Positions 1 through 5,781 of a stretch of DNA of 16,289 nucleotides are shown here, one piece after another (within the stretch, counting starts at the first letter, position 1; each line of letters opens with the position of its first letter). A program made the position numbers and the translations under genes. This DNA comes from Phycisphaeraceae bacterium. Lineage in GTDB: Bacteria > Planctomycetota > Phycisphaerae > Phycisphaerales > Phycisphaeraceae. Location: positions 1 to 16,289 of the forward strand of contig JADZET010000236.1 in the NCBI GenBank assembly GCA_020850375.1, written 5' to 3'. The notes beneath the pieces are model-generated. The model had not been told where the DNA came from, ran no database searches, and saw nothing but the letters and a program-made list of their open reading frames with translations.

Positions 1-986
1 AGATCGCCCTCATCGGCTGCGGCGGCATCATGGGCAAGCACTCGAACGTCTTCAAGAAGCGCCCCGACTGCCAGATCGTCGCCCTGCACGACGTCTCCAT
101 GGACCAGCTCAACAAGTTCCAGGACCGTCAGCTCAAGGACGTCGCGCAAAAGCCCGCCCTCTTCACCGACCTCGCCGCCCTTTACGCCCAGGCCAAACCC
201 GACGCCGTCGTCATCGCCTCGCCCCACACCCTCCACTACCCCCAGGCGATTCAGGCCCTCGACCATGGCTGCCACATCCTGATGGAAAAGCCCATGGTCA
301 CGCGTTCCCCCGACGCCCGCGAACTCGCCGCGCGCGTCGAGAAAGCCAAGAAGATCTTCATCGTCGGCTACAACACCCCCTGCTCGCCCGAGTTCGACTT
401 CATCCGCAAGACCATCCGCGACGGCTCGCTGGGTAAGCTCGAACTCGTCCAGGGCTACCTCTCCCAGAACTGGCGCAAGTTCACCATCGGCTCGTGGCGG
501 CAGAACCCCGCCCTCTCCGGCGGCGGCCAGGCCTACGACTCCGGCGCCCACCTCTACAACAGCCTCTGCTGGACCGTCGACGCCCCCGTGGCCGAGGTCT
601 TCGCCTTCATCGACAACGTCGGCTGCCCCGTGGACATCAACTCCTCCACCACCATCCGCTTCGAGAACGGCGTCCTGGCCTCGATCGTCGTCGGCGGCAA
701 CTGCCCCAGCGACGGCTCGCACATGGTCTACGTGTTCGACAACGGCCGCATCGAGGTCGACGGCTGGAGCGGCACCTGGATGAACGTCTTCGGCCCCAAT
801 GGCAAGATCAAATACCCCAAGGTCACCGCCGATCCGCAGACCCCCGCCGACAACTTCATCGACGCCATCCTCGGCAAGACCGAGCCCCGCACCACCCCCC
901 GCAACGGCGTGATCCAGAGCGAACTCATGGACGCCGTCTACGAGTCCGCCCGCACCGGCAAACCCGCCAAGCCCCAGCGCGGCTGA
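1..986 (+). CDS. Gfo/Idh/MocA-family oxidoreductase, 5'-truncated by window edge
   Basis: NAD(P)-dependent oxidoreductase of the Gfo/Idh/MocA family, which oxidises, reduces or epimerises sugars, inositols and related polyols in the cytoplasm. The frame is open from base 3, before the first ATG at 30, and the first visible residues (IALIGCGGIMG) are the Rossmann dinucleotide-binding loop. Only a few N-terminal residues are therefore missing. About 327 residues are visible. The family EKP motif, whose lysine is catalytic, lies at visible residues 95-97. The catalytic-domain segment GGGQAYDSGAHL starts near residue 173 and supplies the usual histidine. The C-terminal part is the alpha/beta domain that binds substrate. 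The substrate cannot be read from the sequence. It is followed by a terminator and is not obviously linked to the PadR gene downstream. Family is secure, specific reaction unknown. Confidence 0.9.
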   Translation, partial: IALIGCGGIMGKHSNVFKKRPDCQIVALHDVSMDQLNKFQDRQLKDVAQKPALFTDLAALYAQAKPDAVVIASPHTLHYPQAIQALDHGCHILMEKPMVTRSPDARELAARVEKAKKIFIVGYNTPCSPEFDFIRKTIRDGSLGKLELVQGYLSQNWRKFTIGSWRQNPALSGGGQAYDSGAHLYNSLCWTVDAPVAEVFAFIDNVGCPVDINSSTTIRFENGVLASIVVGGNCPSDGSHMVYVFDNGRIEVDGWSGTWMNVFGPNGKIKYPKVTADPQTPADNFIDAILGKTEPRTTPRNGVIQSELMDAVYESARTGKPAKPQRG

Positions 987-1006
987 ACCCCCATCGCCAA
1001 ATGTAG

Positions 1007-1060
1007 GGCACGCATCCTGCGTGCCAATCTGCGCCCCGCAGAGCACGTATCCTGCGTGCC
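1007..1060. repeat. Two tandem copies of a short palindromic repeat
   Basis: Bases 1007-1025 read GGCACGCA-TCC-TGCGTGCC, a perfect 8-bp inverted repeat around a 3-base centre. A second, slightly decayed copy (GCACGTA-TCC-TGCGTGCC) sits at 1043-1060, 35 bases further on. Both lie in the non-coding gap between the oxidoreductase stop and the PadR promoter. A partial relative (CATCCTGCGTGCG) appears near 15843-15855 in the gap upstream of the RNase E/G gene. This looks like a small dispersed palindromic repeat rather than a gene-specific operator. Confidence 0.55.
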
Positions 1061-1077
1061 ATTTCCTGATCCCACCC

Positions 1078-1110
1078 ACGAGCCCGCCGCCGGGCTCGTT
1101 CTTTTGTTGT
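1078..1110 (+). terminator. Rho-independent terminator after the oxidoreductase
   Basis: A perfect 9-bp stem, ACGAGCCCG (1078-1086) with CGGGCTCGT (1091-1099), encloses a 4-base loop. It is followed directly by the T-rich tract TCTTTTGTTGT (1100-1110). It would end transcription of the oxidoreductase and insulate the PadR promoter just downstream. Confidence 0.8.
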
Positions 1111-1117
1111 GCCCCCC

Positions 1118-1144
1118 TTGACACCGCATACCTCGTACTATAAG
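1118..1144 (+). promoter_or_regulatory. Promoter of the padR-membrane protein operon
   Basis: A consensus -35 box TTGACA (1118-1123) is followed, after a short 15-base spacer, by a -10-like TATAAG (1139-1144). The position, 33 bases before the PadR start and just after a terminator, supports a genuine promoter. The short spacer is unusual and could make it weak or regulator-dependent. The -10 box overlaps the operator half-sites described separately. Confidence 0.6.
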
Positions 1145-1156
1145 GTAATGTTACCT
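1129..1156. promoter_or_regulatory. Putative PadR operator: three TACCT/AGGTA half-sites
   Basis: The palindrome AGGTAA-TG-TTACCT occupies 1143-1156. A further half-site TACCT lies at 1129-1133, making an inverted pair with AGGTA (1143-1147) across a 9-base spacer. The sites straddle and immediately follow the -10 box, where a bound repressor would block RNA polymerase. PadR-family repressors commonly autoregulate through palindromes in their own promoter. The assignment to this PadR is inferred from position. Confidence 0.5.
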
Positions 1157-1176
1157 GACAGTCCGAGGCTTCACCC

Positions 1177-1533
1177 ATGCTCAAGAAACAGACCCTCGAC
1201 GGCAACATCGAGACGATCCTCCTGGCCATCCTCCGCGACGGCCCGAGCTACGGCTACCAGATCGTCCAGGACATCAACACCCGCGCCAATGGCCTGCTCC
1301 GTCTGGGCGAGGGCACCGTCTACCCCGTCCTGCACCGCCTCGAGGAAAAGGGCCTGCTCGCCGCCGCCTGGCGCCAGGGCGACACCGGCCGAAAGCGCAA
1401 GTACTACCGCCTGAGCCCCAGGGGCAAGGCCGCCCTGGCCGCTAACATCGAGCAGTGGCACGGCCTGACGGAGCTGATCCTCCGCGTCGTCATCAACCCC
1501 GCCCGCCAGGCCGTTGCGACAAATCCTCTCTGA
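1177..1533 (+). CDS. PadR-family transcriptional regulator
   Basis: A 118-residue winged-helix repressor. The sequence carries the PadR hallmark blocks: an N-terminal helix followed by LLAILRDGPSYGYQI, then GEGTVYPVLHRLEEKGLL (recognition helix region, about residues 44-62), then the wing with GRKRKYYRLSPRGKAAL. The length is that of the short PadR subfamily, which has a single C-terminal dimerisation helix. The ATG at 1177 is preceded by GAGG at 1165-1168, 8 bases upstream. It lies 24 bases upstream of the membrane-associated protein gene and is very likely co-transcribed with it. Short PadR genes are often paired with membrane proteins bearing a PadR-associated helical N-terminal domain (DUF1700/HAAS-like). 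The effector is unknown. Family assignment is secure. Confidence 0.93.
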   Translation: MLKKQTLDGNIETILLAILRDGPSYGYQIVQDINTRANGLLRLGEGTVYPVLHRLEEKGLLAAAWRQGDTGRKRKYYRLSPRGKAALAANIEQWHGLTELILRVVINPARQAVATNPL

Positions 1534-1557
1534 TCCCGCCCTCCCAGGAGTCCCGCC

Positions 1558-2280
1558 ATGAGCCGCGCCTTAGAGAAATATCTCGACCAGGTTATGATCT
1601 ACGCCAACCGCAAGCCTGATGACACCCCCGCCATCCGGGCCGAGCTGCGCGACCACCTCCTGACGAAGGTCGAAGACCTTAAAGCGCAAGGCCTCCCCCC
1701 GGAGGACGCCGTCTTCCAGGCCATTGAGGACGCCGGCCACCCCCGGAAGGTGGGCTATGGCCTACGACCGAAGTTCCCCTGGATCGATGTTCGGCACCAG
1801 GGCACCGCCCGCGGCGTGATCGCCATCGGCCCCAAGGCCGTCGGCATCATCGCCAGCGGCGGCGCGGCCTTCGGCGTCATCTCGTTTGGAGGATTCTCCG
1901 TCGGCATCCTGAGCATTGGCGGCTTCGCGGCCGGTCTGCTGCTGGCCTGGGGTGGATTCGCCTTCGTGCCCCTGGGCCTGGCCTATGGCGGCTTCGCGCT
2001 GGGTCTGCTGGCCGTCGGCGGCTTCGCGGCGGGACTGATCGCCGCAGGCGGCGCGGCCGTGGGCGTCTGGGCGGTCGGTGGCGCGGTCAGATCACTTTAT
2101 CCAATTGACCAGATCCCTCAGTTGGTCAAGACCATACTGGCCTTCAGTCTGGACCATCAGGCGGCGTTTACCCTCGGCCTGGTGGCCATCTTCCTACCCT
2201 TGATGGCCGTCGCCCAGTGGGCACTTTGGCGCGAGCGTCATCGTGTCAAGACCGCTGACCCCACGCTCCTGGAGGCCTGA
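1558..2280 (+). CDS. PadR-linked membrane-associated protein with decapeptide Gly repeats
   Basis: A 240-residue protein of unknown function. Residues 1-70 form a charged helical domain (EKYLDQVM...AIRAELRDHLLTKVEDL...AVFQAIEDAG) like the DUF1700/HAAS/permease-prefix domains found next to PadR genes. Residues 84-176 consist of nine units of about 10 residues with the pattern xxGxxxxGG(A/F), for example AFGVISFGGF and SVGILSIGGF. Two units are stretched to 11-12 residues. A hydrophobic helix at about 201-224 follows, then a basic tail. A membrane location is likely, but the strict ten-residue period is unlike ordinary transmembrane helices and could be a hydrophobic beta-solenoid. AGGAG at 1546-1550 stands 7 bases before the ATG. 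It ends 3 bases before the stop of the convergent GalU-like gene, with no terminator visible between them. Role in the PadR circuit is inferred from position only. Confidence 0.8.
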   Translation: MSRALEKYLDQVMIYANRKPDDTPAIRAELRDHLLTKVEDLKAQGLPPEDAVFQAIEDAGHPRKVGYGLRPKFPWIDVRHQGTARGVIAIGPKAVGIIASGGAAFGVISFGGFSVGILSIGGFAAGLLLAWGGFAFVPLGLAYGGFALGLLAVGGFAAGLIAAGGAAVGVWAVGGAVRSLYPIDQIPQLVKTILAFSLDHQAAFTLGLVAIFLPLMAVAQWALWRERHRVKTADPTLLEA

Positions 2281-2283
2281 CCT

Positions 2284-3258
2284 CTACCGCTTGGTAATGC
2301 TCTGGAGCTGCTCAGCCAGCAGCCGCGCGATCGCCTCGACGATCTCCGACCGGTGCTTGCCCGCCAGCGCCAGCGCGATCTGCGACTCCATCAGCCCGTA
2401 CGGGATCCCCGTGTCGAACCGCTGGCCCTCGATCGTGCAGGCCGCGTAGGAGTCCTTGAGGATCTGCGTCCGCATGTACTCCTGCGAGCTGGTCAGCTGG
2501 ATCTCGTTCTTCTCGCGGATGTCGTTCTTGATGTGATGCTCGAGCGCCTCGAACAACTGCGGCGGGAAGACGTGCATCCCGAAGTGGCATAGGTACAGCC
2601 CCGGCGGCAGTCCGGGGGTCCGCAGGTTCCGCGCGGCATAGTCTTCCGCGGGCTTTTCCATGATCGCCTGCACCTTGTACGTCCCCGCCGCCGGGTCGAT
2701 CACCTCGCCCTGGAGCGTGCCGAACAGGTGCAGCAATTTCGACGGCGTCGCCTGCACCGCGCTCATCGCCGCCATGCCTGCCGACTCGTACTTCTGGATC
2801 AATTGCGTCGCGCAGTTCTCGTGGTTGGCGCTGATGTAGATGTGATCCCCGAGCATCAAGAGGAACGGCTCATCGCCCACGAACTTGCGCGCCTGGTACA
2901 CCGCGTGCCCGTACCCGTCGGGCTTGTCCTGGGCCACGAAGTGCAGCCGGTCGCCGAAGTCCTGGAGCTTCTCGCTGGCCTCGATCGCCCAGTCCTTGCC
3001 CTTGAAGGCCTTGAGCGTCTCGAGGCTCATCCGCTTGAAATAGTGCAGGTATTGCTGCTCCTCGCCCGGCTGGGTGACGATGCAGATCTCCTCCACCCCC
3101 GCCGCGATGGCCTCCTCGCCGATGATCTGGATCACCGGCTTGGCCAAACCATCGGCATCCACCAGCGGGAACATTTCCTTCTGCACCGCGCTCGAGGCCG
3201 GGTACTGACGCGTGCCTCGCCCCGCCGCCGTGATCACCGCCTTACGAACCTTCGCCAT
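2284..3258 (-). CDS. GalU-like UTP--sugar-1-phosphate uridylyltransferase
   Basis: A 324-residue nucleotidyltransferase that would couple a sugar-1-phosphate with UTP to give a UDP-sugar plus pyrophosphate. GalU-family marks in order: the nucleotide loop AAGRGTR at 11-17, KEMFPLVD at 27-34, GYGHAV at 115-120, the metal-site GD at 137-138 (here GDH instead of the common GDD), EKP at 201-203, NEIQLT at 251-256, and FDTGIPYGL near 281-289 matching the family YDCGxxxGY. Length is normal for GalU. It is the last gene of the four-gene sugar operon, 34 bases after the phosphatase gene. Glucose-1-P is the default substrate of the family. The upstream kinase suggests that galactose-1-P, arabinose-1-P or another sugar-1-P is also possible. 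Specificity is inference. Confidence 0.85.
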   Translation of the reverse strand: MAKVRKAVITAAGRGTRQYPASSAVQKEMFPLVDADGLAKPVIQIIGEEAIAAGVEEICIVTQPGEEQQYLHYFKRMSLETLKAFKGKDWAIEASEKLQDFGDRLHFVAQDKPDGYGHAVYQARKFVGDEPFLLMLGDHIYISANHENCATQLIQKYESAGMAAMSAVQATPSKLLHLFGTLQGEVIDPAAGTYKVQAIMEKPAEDYAARNLRTPGLPPGLYLCHFGMHVFPPQLFEALEHHIKNDIREKNEIQLTSSQEYMRTQILKDSYAACTIEGQRFDTGIPYGLMESQIALALAGKHRSEIVEAIARLLAEQLQSITKR

Positions 3259-3292
3259 GACTCTTTCCCTTCTGAAAAAACCCCACCGAGGT

Positions 3293-4342
3293 TCAACCGT
3301 TATCTTTCACTGCCGCGGGCGTAAGCCCGCGGATCTTGAAAAACCCTAAAATCACCGGCTCGATCGCCCGCCGCAGCGCCTCATTCGCGTACCCGCACCA
3401 GTGCACCGGCGAGTGCACGTCCATCGGCGCGTCGAGCTCTCTGCCAAACCCATCCGTGATCACCACCCCCGCCCGCTTGGCCGCCAGCAGCCCCGCGCAG
3501 TCGTACGGATGGCACTCCAATCCCCTGGCTCCTTTCGGCCACTTCCCCTGCTTCTCCAGCACCGCGTAGAACAGCGGCCGCAGGTCGCAGCAGAACCGGT
3601 CGTGACCGGTCATGATCTCGATCATCTGCCCCGCCGTGGTCATGTACTGGTCGTCGAACACCGCGGCCGACCCCGGCTCGACCTCCCCCAGCGTCCCGCG
3701 CACGATCTCCTCCATCAGCTCCGACGCCAGCACCTTCGTCCCCGGGAAGAAGTTCGCCACCTGGCCGAAGCCATGCTTGAGCGTCCCGGCGTCGCTCGGC
3801 CGAACCGCCAGCAGCGACGTGTGCCCGCTCGTCACGTCCTGACGCAGCGCCCGCACGGGCCCCCCCTGCACAGCCAGAAAACTATCCGCCAGCGTCTGCT
3901 TGCTGTAGGGCAGCTCCACCATCACGCTGGCGAAGCTGTCGCTCAGCCTCGTGGCCTCGCCCCGATCCGTCGCGATCGCCGCGATGAACCACGCCGACCG
4001 CTTGTCGTACATCACGTTCCGCGTCCCATCGATCGGGTCGATGATCAACCGGTATTTCAGCTTCGCCTGGGCATCCCCGAACACGCGCCGTCCGTCCTCG
4101 CCCATCCCCTCGGCCACCAGCAGCACCGGCTTATCTTCCGGGGGCCACGCCTCGATCTCCCTCTCGATCACCGGCTCGACGTGCCGGTCGATGGCGAAGA
4201 TCGTGTCGCCCCCCTCCTGCGCCACCGCCGTCGACATCGCCTCGCCCGCCCGCCGCGCCGCGATCAGACGCCCCCGCACCGCCAGCCCGATCTTTTCGAG
4301 CCGACGCGCCCACTCCCAGTTCTTTTCCGTTGTATGCGTCAC
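3293..4342 (-). CDS. Inositol-monophosphatase-family phosphatase, enlarged
   Basis: A 349-residue Mg-dependent phosphatase of the IMPase/FBPase superfamily. The metal-site residues are present: Glu78 (VAEGMG), the DPIDGT motif at 102-107, and Asp281 in PYDCAG, which replaces the usual WDxAxG. It is some 70-80 residues longer than a typical IMPase; the extra length lies mainly between DPIDGT and PYDCAG. I choose the GTG start at 4342-4340. It overlaps the kinase TGA in a GTGA, and AGGAGG (4355-4350) stands exactly 7 bases upstream. An ATG 36 bases further upstream lacks such a site. The overlap implies translational coupling to the kinase. The substrate, likely a sugar phosphate, is unknown. 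The C-terminal tail is partly encoded by a GC palindrome at 3313-3332. Confidence 0.82.
   Translation of the reverse strand: MTHTTEKNWEWARRLEKIGLAVRGRLIAARRAGEAMSTAVAQEGGDTIFAIDRHVEPVIEREIEAWPPEDKPVLLVAEGMGEDGRRVFGDAQAKLKYRLIIDPIDGTRNVMYDKRSAWFIAAIATDRGEATRLSDSFASVMVELPYSKQTLADSFLAVQGGPVRALRQDVTSGHTSLLAVRPSDAGTLKHGFGQVANFFPGTKVLASELMEEIVRGTLGEVEPGSAAVFDDQYMTTAGQMIEIMTGHDRFCCDLRPLFYAVLEKQGKWPKGARGLECHPYDCAGLLAAKRAGVVITDGFGRELDAPMDVHSPVHWCGYANEALRRAIEPVILGFFKIRGLTPAAVKDNG
3313..3332. repeat. GC-rich palindrome inside the 3' end of the phosphatase gene
   Basis: CCGCGGGC-GTAA-GCCCGCGG is a perfect 8-bp inverted repeat with a 4-base loop. It encodes part of the phosphatase tail (around RGLTPAA), just before the stop. 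It has the same build as the palindrome CCGGGGC-TTGC-GCCCCGG at 9769-9786. It may be a dispersed palindromic repeat that entered the end of the gene. No T-run follows on the minus strand, so it is not a classical terminator. Confidence 0.5.
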
Positions 4343-5775
4343 GCCCAGTCCTCCTGGTTCATCTTCACCACGCCCCATTTCGCCGCCCCCGGCCCGGATC
4401 GGTCGAACAGCATCGTCTGCCGCCCCGTCTCACGCGTGTACTGCTCACACAACGTGCTCAGCCTCTCCCGCACCCCACGCCTCCTGCTGATCAGCATCGC
4501 CACCGTGCCTCCGCACCCGCCACCGGTGATCTTCGCACCGTAGAACCCCTGCACAGGCCCAAGCTCCATCGCCAGCTTGACTAACCTGTCCGTCCCCTCG
4601 TGCCCCATCCCGGCACGCAACCCGTAGCTCCAGTGGCTCGCCAGCATCAGACGCCCCGCCTTGCGCATCCGCGTCTCGAGGCAGTCCGCCCCGCACCCTT
4701 CGTCCGCTTTTTCCAGCAACGCCGCGAACCTCCGCACCCGCCGGCTCTCGAGCACGTGATGGCTCGTTGCCGCCCGCACGGGGTAAACCTTCCTCGGGTC
4801 CACGCGCGTCACGCCGTCGTTCGTCGACCCGTACTGATCGAGGAACTTCTCGCCCGTGAGCTCCACCGGCAGCTTCTGCCGCAGCTCCGTGCAATACCGC
4901 TTGGGCCCCACGCGCGCTAACCAGCCGTCGGTCACGTCCAGCCTCTCGAGCACGCTCAGGATCTTCTGCCCCATGAACGCCGCCACCCGCGTGTCCGTGT
5001 AGGGATCTCCGCTGACCTCATGCCTCACCCCGCTGTGCACCCCGACAAACCCGAACCCCTCGGGCACCCTGATCACCCCCTTCACCTGCGCCGGCAGCCC
5101 GTCCGCCCCCGGCTGGCACAGCAGTTTCAGCAACGTCCCCTCCTCGCCCAGGCACGACGCGACCTGGTCCATCACCCCGCACGGCGCCCCGACGACCCGG
5201 TTCTCCACTACCTGGCACGCCGCCGCGAGCGCCAGCCCCGGCACCTCAAACCCCCACACTTCCGCCAGCGCCGTCATGCTGGCCACCTCGATCGCCGCGC
5301 TGCTCGACACCCCCCCGCCAAGCGGCAGGTCACTCTGCAGAAACACCGTCGCCCCCTTGATCGCCCGTTCGACCGCGTCCCCCTTGGCATACGCCTTGCC
5401 GTGATGGATCAGCCACCACGCGCAACCCGCCACATACTTCGCCCAGTGGTCGTCCCCCTTGAGCGACGCCCCCGCCGCCTTCGGGTCCCCCTTGGCTAAT
5501 TCCTTCATCCCCACGCTCACTGATTTGCCGCGCCGTCCGCTCTGACACACGAACTGCCCGTCGGATCGCGCCTGCCCCGCCGCCGCCGTCGCCAGCGCCA
5601 GCGGCATCTCACACACCAGCGACCCGCTGTAGTCCGCGATCCCTCCCATCACGTCCAGCCTCCCGGGCGCCCGGCTGACCACCACCGGCCCGGCCCCGAC
5701 CTCAAAGAAACCACAAGCCTTGATCCCCGTGAGCAGCTCTGGCAGAGGTGGAACTCGTAGGCGTGCGTCGTGCAT
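4339..5775 (-). CDS. GHMP sugar kinase, L-arabinokinase/galactokinase-like
   Basis: A 478-residue GHMP kinase predicted to phosphorylate a free sugar at C1 with ATP. GHMP motif 1 is APGRLDVMGGIADYSGS (36-52), motif 2 is PLGGGVSSSAA (151-161) and motif 3 is GAKITGGGCGGTV (413-425). VENRVVGAPCGVMDQ (190-204) carries the presumed catalytic Asp203. From recalled plant L-arabinokinase (ARA1) sequence, motif 1 matches that kinase domain much better than galactokinase. Ordinary galactokinases have GEHTDY where this has GGIADY. Further shared blocks are WAKYVAG, SGVRHEVSG, AAFMGQK and the VYPVRAATSHHVLESRRVRRF region. The plant N-terminal glycosyltransferase-like half is absent. It lies 6 bases after the ROK gene and overlaps the phosphatase GTG. 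Kinase family is certain; substrate (L-arabinose, galactose or other) is inferred. Confidence 0.88.
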   Translation of the reverse strand: MHDARLRVPPLPELLTGIKACGFFEVGAGPVVVSRAPGRLDVMGGIADYSGSLVCEMPLALATAAAGQARSDGQFVCQSGRRGKSVSVGMKELAKGDPKAAGASLKGDDHWAKYVAGCAWWLIHHGKAYAKGDAVERAIKGATVFLQSDLPLGGGVSSSAAIEVASMTALAEVWGFEVPGLALAAACQVVENRVVGAPCGVMDQVASCLGEEGTLLKLLCQPGADGLPAQVKGVIRVPEGFGFVGVHSGVRHEVSGDPYTDTRVAAFMGQKILSVLERLDVTDGWLARVGPKRYCTELRQKLPVELTGEKFLDQYGSTNDGVTRVDPRKVYPVRAATSHHVLESRRVRRFAALLEKADEGCGADCLETRMRKAGRLMLASHWSYGLRAGMGHEGTDRLVKLAMELGPVQGFYGAKITGGGCGGTVAMLISRRRGVRERLSTLCEQYTRETGRQTMLFDRSGPGAAKWGVVKMNQEDWA

Positions 5776-5781
5776 GACACG

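Noticed and set aside
4339..4378. ATG at 4378 as the phosphatase start
   Set aside because: It lacks a ribosome site; the GTG at 4342 has AGGAGG at ideal spacing and overlaps the kinase stop.
3401..4543. Long + strand open frame opposite the phosphatase and kinase genes
   Set aside because: Arg/His/Pro-rich shadow frame produced by GC-rich coding DNA on the other strand; no recognisable motif.
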